Assembly: GCA_964511405.1 (NCBI GenBank)
Contig: CAZEFK010000034.1
Location: forward strand, 1 to 41,081
Origin: CAZEFK01 sp964511405
Lineage (GTDB): Bacteria > Pseudomonadota > Alphaproteobacteria > Elsterales > Elsteraceae
Reading direction: 5' to 3'
Length of the DNA: 41,081 nt
Numbering within the stretch: the first letter of the stretch is position 1; each line of letters starts with the position of its first letter. Under the pieces are notes generated by a model. The model did not search any database, was not told where the DNA came from, and worked only from the letters and a program-made list of their open reading frames with translations. Of the stretch, positions 24,073 through 32,620 are shown piece by piece. The position numbers and the translations under genes were made by a program.

Positions 24073-26070
24073 ATGCGGCTTGCGCACAGGCTCCAGACCT
24101 GGGGACGGCGCGACGTGATCGTCGGGGCGGCGGCCGGTGCCGCGACCCTGGGGTTGCCCGACCGGCCGCTGCCTGACGCGGCCGGGGTGTTCCAGCTCCG
24201 GCTGATGGAGACGACCGACCTCCATGTCGCCATATATCCCTATGATTACTATCGCGACCGGCCCGACGACACGCTCGGCCTGGCCAAGACGGCGACGCTG
24301 ATCGCCCAGGCGCGGGCCGAGATGCCGAACAGCCTGCTGTTCGACAATGGCGACCTGATCCAAGGCAATCCGCTCGGCGATTTCGTGGCCTATCAGCGCG
24401 GCCTGAAGGACGGTGACGTCCATCCGATCATCGGGGCGCTCAACCTTCTGGGCTATGACTGCGGCACCGTCGGCAACCACGAGTTCAACTACGGCCTGGA
24501 CTTCCTGATGGCCTGCCTGGCCGGTGCCCGCTATCCGGTGGTGTCAGCCAACATCCGGACCGGCGCCGCTGCCGCCCGCCCGACCGGCGATCGGACCCTG
24601 CTCCGGCCGTGGGCGATGCTGGAGCGCATGCTGGTCGACGGCGCGGGCGTCCGGGCGCCGATCAAGATCGGGGTGATCGGTTTCGCGCCACCCCAGATCG
24701 TCGACTGGGACAGCGCCAACCTTGCGGGCAAGGTCTGGACCCGCGACATCGTCGCGACCGCATCGGCCTTCGTGCCCGAGATCCGCGAGGCCGGCGCCGA
24801 CCTGGTGGTGGCCCTGTCCCATTCCGGCATCAGCACCGCCGCGCCGACCGACGGCGAGGAGAACGCCAGCTTCCACCTGTCGCGGGTGCCCGGCATCGAC
24901 GCGATCTTCACCGGCCATGCGCATCAGGTGTTCCCGGGCCCGACCTTCGACCGCCTCGACGGCCTCGACCTTATCAGCGGCCGCATGAATGGCGTGCCGG
25001 CGATGATGGCCGGCTTCTGGGGCAGCCATCTCGGCATCATCGATCTGACCCTCGCCCGCGACGGCAACCGCTGGCGCGTGCTCGATGCCGCCGTGCAGCC
25101 GCGCGGCATCTTCCGGCGCGATCAGGGCCAGGTGACGGCCTTGGCCGAGCCCGAGCCGCGGCTGCTGCAGGTGCTTAAGCCCGCGCACGAGGCGACGCTC
25201 GCCTATGTCCGCCAGCCGGTCGGCCGGATCACCCGGCCGGTCAACAGCTATTTCGCGCTGATCGCGGACGACCCGTCGGTGCAGATCGTGGCCCAGGCCC
25301 AGGCCTGGTACGTGGCGCAGCTCCTGAAGGCGCCGGCCTATGCCGCCTATGCCGGCCTGCCGCTGCTCTCGGCGGCCGCCCCGTTCAAGGCCGGCGGACG
25401 CAACGGCGCCGACTACTACACCGACGTGCCGGCCGGCGACATCGCGCTGAGAAACGTCGCCGACCTCTATCTCTACCCAAACCTGCTGCGGGTGGTGGCC
25501 GTGACCGGCGCCCAGCTGCGCGAGTGGCTGGAGCGGTCGGCCGGCCAGTTCCGGCAAATCCGGCCCGACCCGTCGCCCCAGCGGCTGATCGACGACGGCT
25601 TCCCCTCCTACGACTTCGACGTGATCGCCGGCGCGACCTACCGCATCGACCTGACCCGGCCTGCCCGCTACGACATCGACGGCAAGCTGGCGGCCCCGGA
25701 CGCCCACCGCATCGTCGACCTCGCGATCCAGGGTCGCCCGGTCGATCCGGCCGAGCGCGTCGTGATCGCGACCAACAGCTACCGCGCCGGCGGCGGCGGC
25801 AATTTCCCGGGCGCCGACGGCACGACCACGATCTTGGCGGCCCCCGACCTCAACCGCGACGTTCTGGTCCGCTACATCCACGAGACGGGCACAATCGATC
25901 CGCTGGCCCAGCCGGTGTGGTCGTTCGCGCCGGTGCCGGGCGCAACCTCCGTGCTGTTCGAGAGCGCGCCGGCCGCCCGCGCCGACCTCGACCGGGTGAA
26001 GCATGCGGCCTATGTCGGCCCGGCCGAGGGCGGCTTCGCGACCTACCGCATCGATCTAAGTGCGGTCTAG
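24073..26070 (+). CDS. cpdB: Periplasmic 2',3'-cyclic-nucleotide phosphodiesterase/3'-nucleotidase
   Basis: 665 residues, the CpdB length, with a GGGGGAG site before the ATG. A twin-arginine motif (WGRRDVIVGAAAGA) predicts Tat export, which fits a metalloenzyme folded before export. Metallophosphatase motifs are in order: METTDLHV (D-x-H), LLFDNGDLIQGNPL, VGNHEFNYG, VALSHSG, FTGHAHQVFPG. The second domain (about 370-600) is the 5'-nucleotidase C-terminal substrate-binding domain, with YLYPNLLRVVAVTGAQLREW and TNSYRAGGGGNFPG. It releases 3'-nucleotides from 2',3'-cyclic nucleotides and then phosphate, for nucleotide salvage outside the cytoplasm. Downstream is the phospholipase D-like gene, 80 bp away. 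Assignment is strong; the exact nucleotide preference is not. Confidence 0.93.
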   Translation: MRLAHRLQTWGRRDVIVGAAAGAATLGLPDRPLPDAAGVFQLRLMETTDLHVAIYPYDYYRDRPDDTLGLAKTATLIAQARAEMPNSLLFDNGDLIQGNPLGDFVAYQRGLKDGDVHPIIGALNLLGYDCGTVGNHEFNYGLDFLMACLAGARYPVVSANIRTGAAAARPTGDRTLLRPWAMLERMLVDGAGVRAPIKIGVIGFAPPQIVDWDSANLAGKVWTRDIVATASAFVPEIREAGADLVVALSHSGISTAAPTDGEENASFHLSRVPGIDAIFTGHAHQVFPGPTFDRLDGLDLISGRMNGVPAMMAGFWGSHLGIIDLTLARDGNRWRVLDAAVQPRGIFRRDQGQVTALAEPEPRLLQVLKPAHEATLAYVRQPVGRITRPVNSYFALIADDPSVQIVAQAQAWYVAQLLKAPAYAAYAGLPLLSAAAPFKAGGRNGADYYTDVPAGDIALRNVADLYLYPNLLRVVAVTGAQLREWLERSAGQFRQIRPDPSPQRLIDDGFPSYDFDVIAGATYRIDLTRPARYDIDGKLAAPDAHRIVDLAIQGRPVDPAERVVIATNSYRAGGGGNFPGADGTTTILAAPDLNRDVLVRYIHETGTIDPLAQPVWSFAPVPGATSVLFESAPAARADLDRVKHAAYVGPAEGGFATYRIDLSAV

Positions 26071-26150
26071 CCACATCCTTTTGTTGTAGGCAGCGTCCGT
26101 CACAAATCTCCGGTAGTATCGCTGGCTGCCAACCTTGGAGGAGGCAGGCC

Positions 26151-27383
26151 ATGACCATCAAGACCATGGAGATTGCCGGCGGCGCTATTCGCAGCGTGCT
26201 TTGGCAGCAGGTGGGTACGGCGAACCGGGCCGAGCGGGCCTTTACCGCCGCCCAGTCGGCCCAGGCCGCGGCGGTCGGCACCGTGCTGGCGCAGTTCATC
26301 GCATCAGCCCGATCCAGCATCCACATGGCGATCTACGATTTTCGGCTGGACGGCGAGGCCGCCCAGGCGGTGGTGGGTGCACTCAACGAGCGGGCGCGGG
26401 CCGGCATCGACGTGCGCATCGCCTATTTCGAGGCGAAGGACCAGCCGACGCCCGAGGCCTTCACGCTCCTGGGCAGCGATCCCGCCGTGGTCAATGACGG
26501 CTTGGTGACCGGCGACGTCGGCCTGCATGGTGCGATCCGCACGCGCGGCATCACCGAGAACCCGGGTCTGCCCACCATGGTCGCGCCGCCGGTCGAAGGC
26601 GAGCCGATCACGGCGCCGCACAACCTGATGCACAGCAAGTACATCGTCCGCGACGGCCTGAGCGCCGATGCCGCGGTGCTGATGGGCTCGGCGAATTTCA
26701 CCACCGATGCCTGGTCGGTGCAGGACAACAACCTCCTGGTCTTCGAAAAATGCCAGGAGCTGTCGGCCGCATACGAGACCGACTTCGGCGAGATGTGGCA
26801 ATCCGGACAGATCAGCAACACCGGCAACTTCGACACGGCCGACGTCGAGGTTCGCGGCGTCGGCGTCCAGGTGATGTTCGCACCTGGCCGCGGCCGCCAG
26901 ATCGGCACCGAGATCGCCGCCCGCATCGATGCTGCCCGCGACCGCCTGCTCGTGGCGTCCATGGTGATCTCGTCGGGCCCGATCCTGGGCGCCATCGCCG
27001 ACCGCATGCACCGGGTCGCCGAGTTCGGCGGCCTGATCGACGGCCCGGAGATGCACATGGTGATGACGCAGTGGGGGCGCGCCACCGGCACCGGCCGGCG
27101 GGCCGGCGCCTCGGCTGCCAAGGGCAGCCAGTTCCAGGAGCTATCCCGGTTCCTGCATGTCAAGCCGTCGCTGCCCTACCAGGACAAGGGCGTGCACAAC
27201 TTCATGCACAACAAGTTCGCCGTGGTCGACGACGCGGTGATCACCGGCAGCTTCAACTTCTCGACCAATGCCCAGAGCAATGCCGAGAACGTGGTGATCG
27301 TCGAAGACAAGGAACTGGCGGACGCCTATGCCGACTACGCGCGGGCACTGTTCGCGGCCTACCCGGAGATGGGCCCGCCGTAG
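26151..27383 (+). CDS. Phospholipase D-like protein with two HKD motifs
   Basis: 410 residues from the ATG at 26151, preceded by a near-perfect GGAGGAGG ribosome-binding site. Two HxKxxxxD motifs: His161 in LMHSKYIVRDG, followed by VLMGSANFTTDAW; and His353 in FMHNKFAVVDD, followed by VITGSFNFSTNAQSNAENV. Together they form one active site of the PLD superfamily. No signal peptide or membrane segment is visible, so the protein is cytoplasmic or exported by another route. The superfamily includes phospholipases, nucleases and cardiolipin synthases; the GSFNFSTNAQSNAEN signature is nuclease/PLDc_2-like. The next gene encodes a membrane TPR protein with a PLD-N-like helical hairpin, which may be a partner. 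Confidence 0.9.
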   Translation: MTIKTMEIAGGAIRSVLWQQVGTANRAERAFTAAQSAQAAAVGTVLAQFIASARSSIHMAIYDFRLDGEAAQAVVGALNERARAGIDVRIAYFEAKDQPTPEAFTLLGSDPAVVNDGLVTGDVGLHGAIRTRGITENPGLPTMVAPPVEGEPITAPHNLMHSKYIVRDGLSADAAVLMGSANFTTDAWSVQDNNLLVFEKCQELSAAYETDFGEMWQSGQISNTGNFDTADVEVRGVGVQVMFAPGRGRQIGTEIAARIDAARDRLLVASMVISSGPILGAIADRMHRVAEFGGLIDGPEMHMVMTQWGRATGTGRRAGASAAKGSQFQELSRFLHVKPSLPYQDKGVHNFMHNKFAVVDDAVITGSFNFSTNAQSNAENVVIVEDKELADAYADYARALFAAYPEMGPP

Positions 27384-27479
27384 CCGCGGCGGCGGGAGGG
27401 GGCGGCGGGGCGCGGCGATTGATTCCGTCATCGCCGCGCCCTATGTCCGGGTGGTCCTTCGTTTGCCCGCACGGACCCG

Positions 27480-28202
27480 ATGCCCGCCTTCCTCCTCGTG
27501 CTGCTGCTGCAGATCGCCCTGGTGATCCATGTGATCCGGACCGGGCGATCGCAGATCTGGATCTATGTCATCGTGTTCCTGCCGGCGGTCGGCTGCGTGG
27601 CCTACGCCCTTGCCGAGCTGCTGCCCGAGCTGTGGCGCTCGCGCACGGGACGCGGCCTCGAGGCCGGCGCCCGCCGGATGATCGATCCCGGCCGCGCGCT
27701 GCGCGAGGCGGAGCGCGCGTTGGCGGTGGCCGACACCGTCGACAACCGCCGGCACTACGCCATGGCGCTGTTGGAGCGCGGCCGGGCGCAAGAGGCGCTG
27801 GCGTTGATGGAGCGCTGCGCGGTCGGGATCCATGCCGACGACGAGGGACTGCTGGTCGATTTGGCCCGCGCGGCCGTTGCCGCCGGCGATCCGGCCCGCG
27901 CCTTGGCGGCGCTCGACCGAACGACCGTGCGCAGCGCCGAGGCGGCGCTGTTGCGGGCCCGCGTGCTGGAAGCGCTGGGCCGCGACGACGACGCGGCCGC
28001 CGTGTACCGCGCTCTGCTCGGCACCTTCCCCGGCGAGGAGGCGCGCTGCCGTTATGCCCTGCTGCTGGAGCGCCGCGGCGATGAAGCGGCGGCGCGGGCC
28101 CTGTTCACCGAAGTGGTGGCGCGCCAGCGCCACGAGCCGCGCTACTACCGCCGCCGCCAACAGGAATGGATCGACCTGGCGCGGGGGCGGGTGGGGGCGT
28201 AA
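27480..28202 (+). CDS. Membrane-anchored TPR protein
   Basis: 240 residues. Two membrane helices at the N-terminus (PAFLLVLLLQIALVIHVI and IWIYVIVFLPAVGCVAYALA) form a hairpin resembling the PLDc_N domain that precedes cardiolipin-synthase-type enzymes, here without the enzyme. From about residue 70 there are TPR-like repeats (ALREAERALAVADTVDNR, RALAALDRTTVRSAEAALL, VLEALGRDDDAAAVYRALL). It ends 9 bp from the stop of the convergent ychF gene. Position after the HKD protein gene suggests a functional link, but none is proven. The start at 27480 is chosen because the hydrophobic hairpin begins at once; the ribosome-binding site is weak. Confidence 0.82.
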   Translation: MPAFLLVLLLQIALVIHVIRTGRSQIWIYVIVFLPAVGCVAYALAELLPELWRSRTGRGLEAGARRMIDPGRALREAERALAVADTVDNRRHYAMALLERGRAQEALALMERCAVGIHADDEGLLVDLARAAVAAGDPARALAALDRTTVRSAEAALLRARVLEALGRDDDAAAVYRALLGTFPGEEARCRYALLLERRGDEAAARALFTEVVARQRHEPRYYRRRQQEWIDLARGRVGA

Positions 28203-28211
28203 CGGTCGGGC

Positions 28212-29312
28212 CTACACATTGAACCGGAAGTGGAAGATGTCGCCGTCCTTGACGACATAGTCCTTGCCTTCCTGGCGCAGCTTGCCGGCGTCGCGGGCGC
28301 CTTGCTCGCCGTTGCAGGCGATGAAGTCGTCATAGGCGATGGTCTCGGCGCGGATGAAGCCGCGCTCGAAGTCGGTGTGGATGACCCCGGCCGCTTCTGG
28401 CGCCCGCGCGCCGGCGCGCACCGTCCAGGCCCGCGCCTCCTTGGGGCCGACGGTAAAGAACGTCAGCAAGCCGAGCAGGCCGTAGCCGGCGCGGATGACC
28501 CGGGCCAGGCCGGTCTCCTGGAGGCCGAGGGCCTCCAGATATTCGCGCTTCTCGTCCTCGGTCTCCAGCGCGGCGACCTCGGCCTCGATCGCGGCGGCGA
28601 TGGTCACCGACGCCGCACCTTCGGCGGCGGCGCGCTCGGCGACCCGGGCCGACAGGGCGTTGCCGGTGGCGGCCTCAGCCTCGTCGACATTGCAGACATA
28701 CAGCACGGGCTTCGACGTCAGGAGCTGCAGGCCCCGGACCAGCGGCGCCTGCTCCTCGGTCATCGGCACGCTGCGCGCCGGCCGGCCGTCGCGCAGGGCC
28801 GCCAGCAGCGCCGGTAGCAGGTCGGCCAAGGCCGCGGCCTCCTTGTCGCCGCCGCGGACGCGCTTGGTGATCGCCGTCTCGCGCCGTTCCAGGCTTTCCA
28901 GATCCGCCAGCATCAGCTCGGTCTCGACCGTCTCGGCATCGCGCAGCGGGTCGACCGAGCCCTCGACGTGGGTGACGTCGCCGCCGGTGAAGCAGCGCAG
29001 CACATGGACGATGGCGTCGGTTTCCCGGATGTTGGCCAGGAACTGGTTGCCCAGGCCCTCGCCCTTGGAGGCGCCGCGCACCAGCCCGGCGATGTCCACG
29101 AACTCCAGCTGCGTGGGAATGATCTTGGCCGACTTGCCGATCGCCGCGATGCGGTCGAGCCGGTCGTCGGGCACCGCGACCCGGCCGACATTGGGCTCGA
29201 TGGTGCAGAACGGATAGTTGGCGGCCTGGGCCGCCGCGGTTGCGGTCAGCGCATTGAACAGGGTCGACTTGCCGACATTGGGCAGGCCGACAATTCCACA
29301 GTTGAAGCCCAT
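28212..29312 (-). CDS. ychF: Redox-regulated ATPase YchF (OLA1 family)
   Basis: 366 residues, the exact family length. P-loop GLPNVGKSTLFNALT near residues 8-22; switch region DIAGLVRGASKGEGLGNQFL; the G4 element reads NVDE in place of NKxD, which explains the preference for ATP over GTP. The C-terminal TGS-type domain includes GLLTFFTVGPKEARAWTV and ends DIFHFRFNV, as expected. YchF/OLA1 binds ribosomes and acts in stress and translation control. The usual bacterial neighbour pth is not present here. Transcribed away from the next minus-strand gene across a 108-bp gap that shows no clear terminator. Confidence 0.98.
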   Translation of the reverse strand: MGFNCGIVGLPNVGKSTLFNALTATAAAQAANYPFCTIEPNVGRVAVPDDRLDRIAAIGKSAKIIPTQLEFVDIAGLVRGASKGEGLGNQFLANIRETDAIVHVLRCFTGGDVTHVEGSVDPLRDAETVETELMLADLESLERRETAITKRVRGGDKEAAALADLLPALLAALRDGRPARSVPMTEEQAPLVRGLQLLTSKPVLYVCNVDEAEAATGNALSARVAERAAAEGAASVTIAAAIEAEVAALETEDEKREYLEALGLQETGLARVIRAGYGLLGLLTFFTVGPKEARAWTVRAGARAPEAAGVIHTDFERGFIRAETIAYDDFIACNGEQGARDAGKLRQEGKDYVVKDGDIFHFRFNV

Positions 29313-29420
29313 GGGCGGCAGGGTCGCGACTGGTTGGGGGCGAAGCCGCGCACCATGGGGCGGCCCCGGCGATCCGTCAACCGCGAGGGGCGTCGCGGGG
29401 CGTTCGGGCCGATCGGGCCC

Positions 29421-30626
29421 TCAGCCGGCGGGCGCGGTATCCTTGGCCGGCGGGGCGTGGCGCGCCCGCTGCTCGTCGAGCCCGCGCTTGCGGGCGACCT
29501 CGTGCATGATGTTGGCGAGGTCGGGATGGTCGGCCATCAGCCGGTGAAAATGGTCGGTGCGCAGCTTCAAGAGCTGGCAGAAGGTGCGGGCGACGACGTC
29601 GGCGGTGCGCGGCTGGTTGCTGATCAGCGCCAGCTCGCCAAAGAAATCGCCGCTGGCCAGATGGATGCGGCGGTTGGGCAGCACGACTTCGACTTCGCCG
29701 TCGACGATGAAGAACATGCCGTCGGCCGGGTCGTTCTTGATCACGATCGCCTCGCCCGAGTTGGCCGAACGGCTCTCCAGCAGGCCGACGATCTCGGCGA
29801 TGCGGATGGCGGGCAGCCGCTCGAAGAACGGCACCTTGGCGACCAGCGTCCAGGTCACCACGAAGTTGCGCCGGCGCATCTCCTCGGCGAAGCCGGTGGC
29901 CAGGATGCCGGCGGGCAGCGCGAACATGCCCATGCCCACCACCACCGCGATGCCGCCCAGCACCTTGCCCGCCGGCGTCACCGGCACCACGTCGCCATAG
30001 CCCACCGTGGAGAGGGTCACGATGCCCCACCACATCGCCGACATGACGCTGCCGAAATGCTCGGGCTGGGCGTCCTTCTCCAGGAGGTAGCCGCCGGCCG
30101 ACAGCAGGACCAGCACGATCACCATCAGGGTCGCCGCCGCCAGCAGCGGCTTGCGCTCATTGTTGACGACCTGGCCCAGGGTCTCGAATGCCGAGAAATA
30201 GCGCAGCAGCTTGAGCAGCCGGAGGCAGCGCAGCAGCAGCAGCGTCCCCGCCGGGATCGCCACCAGCTGGGCGGCCGCCAGCGGCACGAAGGCGCCGAGG
30301 TCGATGATCGCCATGGCCGAGGCCATGTAGCGCAGGCGGCCCCGCCAGCCGCGCTGGTAGCGCATGTGCCGGTGGAACGGCGCGACCCAGACGCGCAGGC
30401 CATATTCGACGGCGAAGATCACCGTGCACAGCCACTCCAGGCCGGTCAGCAGCGGCTGCCACGGCTCGATCCCGGGCTCGGTCGAGGCGATCGCCACCCC
30501 CGTGGCAAGCAGGATGACCAGCCCCAGGAAGCTGTCGAACCAGTGACCCAGGCGGGCGCCATGGCGGCCGCCCTCGACGATCTCGTAGACGCGGCGGGCA
30601 AGATCGGGGGACACGATGGCGAACAT
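29421..30626 (-). CDS. Cyclic-nucleotide-gated K+ channel (MlotiK1-like)
   Basis: 401 residues from the ATG at 30626. Six-helix channel: S1 about 30-50, S4 with a positive series (LLRCLRLLKLLRYF, about 131-144), S5 about 160-182, pore helix MWWGIVTL, selectivity filter STVGYGD (filter TVGYGD 207-212), S6 about 222-248. The C-linker is short. A cyclic-nucleotide-binding domain spans about 262-375 with the phosphate-binding cassette GDFFGELALISNQPRTA; Glu331 and Arg340-Thr341 are the cNMP-contacting residues. This is the MlotiK1 type known from Mesorhizobium. Potassium flux across the inner membrane is opened by cAMP or cGMP. No cyclase gene is adjacent. An in-frame extension upstream exists but overlaps the divergent VOC gene and is not membrane-like. 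Confidence 0.93.
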   Translation of the reverse strand: MFAIVSPDLARRVYEIVEGGRHGARLGHWFDSFLGLVILLATGVAIASTEPGIEPWQPLLTGLEWLCTVIFAVEYGLRVWVAPFHRHMRYQRGWRGRLRYMASAMAIIDLGAFVPLAAAQLVAIPAGTLLLLRCLRLLKLLRYFSAFETLGQVVNNERKPLLAAATLMVIVLVLLSAGGYLLEKDAQPEHFGSVMSAMWWGIVTLSTVGYGDVVPVTPAGKVLGGIAVVVGMGMFALPAGILATGFAEEMRRRNFVVTWTLVAKVPFFERLPAIRIAEIVGLLESRSANSGEAIVIKNDPADGMFFIVDGEVEVVLPNRRIHLASGDFFGELALISNQPRTADVVARTFCQLLKLRTDHFHRLMADHPDLANIMHEVARKRGLDEQRARHAPPAKDTAPAG

Positions 30627-30689
30627 GGTAGCGCACGCCCCCGACAAGGGCGCATCCTTTTTGCGACACGAGGCTACAGGGGTGTGCCG

Positions 30690-31094
30690 ATGATCCCGGT
30701 CGATCTCACCGATGCGGCGGTTGCCAAGGCGCTGATCCGGGTCTTCGTGCCGGCCGACCGGCTCGACCCGACAATCCGCTTCTATCAGGCGCTGTTCGGG
30801 GCGCCACCCTGGCTGCGCTTCAAGTACGAGGCGGCGGGGCTGGAGCTGGCGGCGGTCGGCGGCGTGCTGGTGCTGGCGGGCGATGCCGACCAGCTGGCGC
30901 CGTTCCGCACCACCGTCGCGACGTTCGTCGTGCGCTCGATCCAGACCACCTGGAGCTTGCTCGAGGCGGCCGGCGCCAAGATCGTCCAGCCGCCGCAAGC
31001 GGTGCCGATCGGCTTCATCATGCGGGCCATGCACCCCGACGGCATGCAGATCGAATATATGGAGCTGACCGGCGTCACGACACCCGCGGCGTGA
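30690..31094 (+). CDS. VOC-fold (glyoxalase/dioxygenase-like) protein
   Basis: 134 residues from the ATG at 30690, with AGGGG 8 bp upstream. One VOC module pair is recognisable: LIRVFVPADRLDPTIRFYQALFGA, then ELAAVGGVLVLAGDADQLAPF, and in the second half LLEAAGAKIVQPPQAVPIG, ending HPDGMQIEYMEL. The terminal Glu in QIEYMEL is at the place of a metal ligand in the superfamily, but a full metal triad cannot be assigned by eye. The chemistry is unknown: VOC proteins include glyoxalases, ring-cleaving dioxygenases and antibiotic-binding proteins. Divergent from the channel gene; convergent with the PAS_5 gene 27 bp away. Confidence 0.8.
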   Translation: MIPVDLTDAAVAKALIRVFVPADRLDPTIRFYQALFGAPPWLRFKYEAAGLELAAVGGVLVLAGDADQLAPFRTTVATFVVRSIQTTWSLLEAAGAKIVQPPQAVPIGFIMRAMHPDGMQIEYMELTGVTTPAA

Positions 31095-31121
31095 CGGCCC
31101 CCGGCGCCGCCCGGCGCGGCG

Positions 31122-31622
31122 TTACCGCGCGTCGCCCGGCGCGGCCTCGCGGGCCGGTGCGTCCAGGGGGTAGGCGCCGACCAGCAGCATGTCGACGGTA
31201 TGGCCGTCGCGGGCCAGCGGCAGGACCAGCCGCTCCCAGGTGACCAGGCGCGTGCCGTGCGGCTCGCCGTCAGGCAGCAGCCAGTCGAAGCGCGCCGTAT
31301 AGCGTCGCGCGGTCGGCGACCGGGTCGCCCGCGCCGTCTCATATTCGTGGCGCAGCAGGTCGCGATATTCGGGCGGCAGGACGTCGATCGGCCGTCCGGT
31401 CATCTCGCAGCCGAACTCGGCCACGAACTGCGTGCCATAGAGCCGGTAGCGGAAGCCGCCGCCCTCGTCGACGTCGATCAGCAGCAGGTTGCCCAGCCAC
31501 TCCTTCATCTCCAAGGGATCGATGGCGGCGCGCGACGGCAGCGCCGGCTCCGGCGCGCGCGCCCGCCAGTAGGCGTGCAGCCGATGCAGCTTGGGGTGGC
31601 TCAGGGAGTCGATCTCGATCAT
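31122..31622 (-). CDS. PAS_5-type PAS domain protein
   Basis: 166 residues, a single PAS fold. Typical elements of the alphaproteobacterial PAS_5 family (PF07310) are seen: HRLHAYWRARAPEPALPSR at the N-terminus, DPLEMKEWLGNLLLIDVDE, FRYRLYGTQFVAEFGCEMTG, YRDLLRHEYETARATRSP, ending LARDGHTVDMLLVGAYPLD. These stand-alone PAS proteins are common in Rhodospirillales, often many per genome; their ligand and partners are mostly undefined. It is followed at 44 bp upstream by the HutD gene on the same strand. No DNA-binding or enzymatic output is attached. Confidence 0.88.
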   Translation of the reverse strand: MIEIDSLSHPKLHRLHAYWRARAPEPALPSRAAIDPLEMKEWLGNLLLIDVDEGGGFRYRLYGTQFVAEFGCEMTGRPIDVLPPEYRDLLRHEYETARATRSPTARRYTARFDWLLPDGEPHGTRLVTWERLVLPLARDGHTVDMLLVGAYPLDAPAREAAPGDAR

Positions 31623-31666
31623 GGCCGTGGGTTTGGCTGGTGGCGGCCCAGCATCATCCGCAGCCG

Positions 31667-32296
31667 TTAAGAATTCGGTAAGACTCTCGATGCCGTCACG
31701 ACCAGGGCCGCGGCGTCGGGTTGGCCCGCAGCCGACCGCAGCCAGGCCGGGCGCCCGTTGCGGTCGAACAAGCTGTCGCCCGGATCGATGGTCACGGTCT
31801 CCTCCGCCGCGCCGCGGGCCAGCACCAGGCTGCCGCCGGCGGCGTGGATCGCCACGAGCGGCGCCGGCGGCAGCGCCAGCGGGGCCGGACCGACCCTGAG
31901 CAGGGCAACCTCGGCGCGGGCGCGGGCGCGGTCGACGATGACGTTGAGCACCCGCACCGGGCCGCCGCCCGGAAGGCCCGCCTCGACCGGGTCGTCACCC
32001 GAGAAGTCGGCGCGGGCGAAGCACTCGGCCAGCCGCACGGTGCGCCCGGGCAGGACCAGGTCGAGCTCCGCGGCGTCCAACAGGACCAGAGTGCGATCGC
32101 AGCCGGGAAAGGCCGAGAACGGGCCGCCGGCGGCGATCAGCGCGCGGCTCAGCCGCCAGGCGAAGCCGGCCCCGGCGTCGCCGGGGGCCGGATCGACGAA
32201 GATCTCTTCGGTGACGCCGCGGCCGTTGCGCCAGGGCATCTCGCGATAGTCGTTGGCGCGGACCACGGAAATGGCGTCAAGCATGGCATCAAGCAC
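31667..32296 (-). CDS. hutD: HutD/Ves-family cupin protein
   Basis: 209 residues from a GTG at 32296 that has GAGG at -10; an in-frame ATG at 32284 is possible but lacks a ribosome-binding site. The codons at the start are a near-duplicate (GTGCTTGATGCC then ATGCTTGACGCC). Diagnostic motif MPWRNGRGVTEEI near residue 20, then WRLSRALIAAGGPFSAFPGC, then RTLVLLDAAELDLVL. HutD proteins bind N-formylglutamate-like ligands in some bacteria and often sit in histidine-utilisation operons. No hutH/U/I/G gene is in this window, so here it is a stand-alone copy. The role as a regulator or modulator is from family knowledge. Confidence 0.85.
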   Translation of the reverse strand: MLDAMLDAISVVRANDYREMPWRNGRGVTEEIFVDPAPGDAGAGFAWRLSRALIAAGGPFSAFPGCDRTLVLLDAAELDLVLPGRTVRLAECFARADFSGDDPVEAGLPGGGPVRVLNVIVDRARARAEVALLRVGPAPLALPPAPLVAIHAAGGSLVLARGAAEETVTIDPGDSLFDRNGRPAWLRSAAGQPDAAALVVTASRVLPNS

Positions 32297-32387
32297 TGGC
32301 AGCCTCGGCAGGTCTCACAGGCAGAACGGCAGTCATCAGCCGAGCGTTGCCCAGGGGCCACGCCAAAACGAAAAATCCGTCATGCAG

Positions 32388-32417
32388 TTTTCATCCAAGC
32401 GCAAGAATCGATATGAT
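32388..32417 (+). promoter_or_regulatory. Candidate promoter of the 47-residue ORF
   Basis: TTTTCA (32388-32393), an 18-bp spacer and TATGAT (32412-32417), close to the sigma-70 consensus and in a locally A/T-rich stretch. Transcription would begin at about 32424, so the transcript would be leaderless or nearly so. Confidence 0.35.
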
Positions 32418-32422
32418 AAGCC

Positions 32423-32566
32423 ATGCGCATGTTCGGCACGCGCACCCGCCCAGTGAAGCTTGTCAGGCTGTGGTTTGCCGGCCTGAAGGAGCTGGCGCGC
32501 GACGCGTCGGACAAGCGCCGGTTCAAGGGATGGCATCGCGAACGCCAGCGGCGGCGCGGCCGCTGA
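32423..32566 (+). CDS. Possible small basic protein, 47 residues
   Basis: ATG at 32423 (second in-frame ATG at 32429), stop at 32566. The product is Lys/Arg-rich: TRPVKLVRLWFAGLKELARD, then a C-terminal WHRERQRRRGR. It has an amphipathic helix in the middle. No Shine-Dalgarno sequence is seen, but a promoter-like sequence ends 5 bp before the first ATG. No family recognised. It could be a real small nucleic-acid-binding protein or a chance frame in GC-rich DNA; confidence is low. Confidence 0.3.
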   Translation: MRMFGTRTRPVKLVRLWFAGLKELARDASDKRRFKGWHRERQRRRGR

Positions 32567-32620
32567 CGGGTCCGTGGCGACGTCGTCGTCACGGGTGGCA
32601 ATAACGGGTCGGGGCCGCTG

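Noticed and set aside
22614..24233. Minus-strand open frame opposite the exported TolB-N/TPR protein
   Set aside because: No domain and biased composition; the plus strand has a signal peptide and recognisable repeats.
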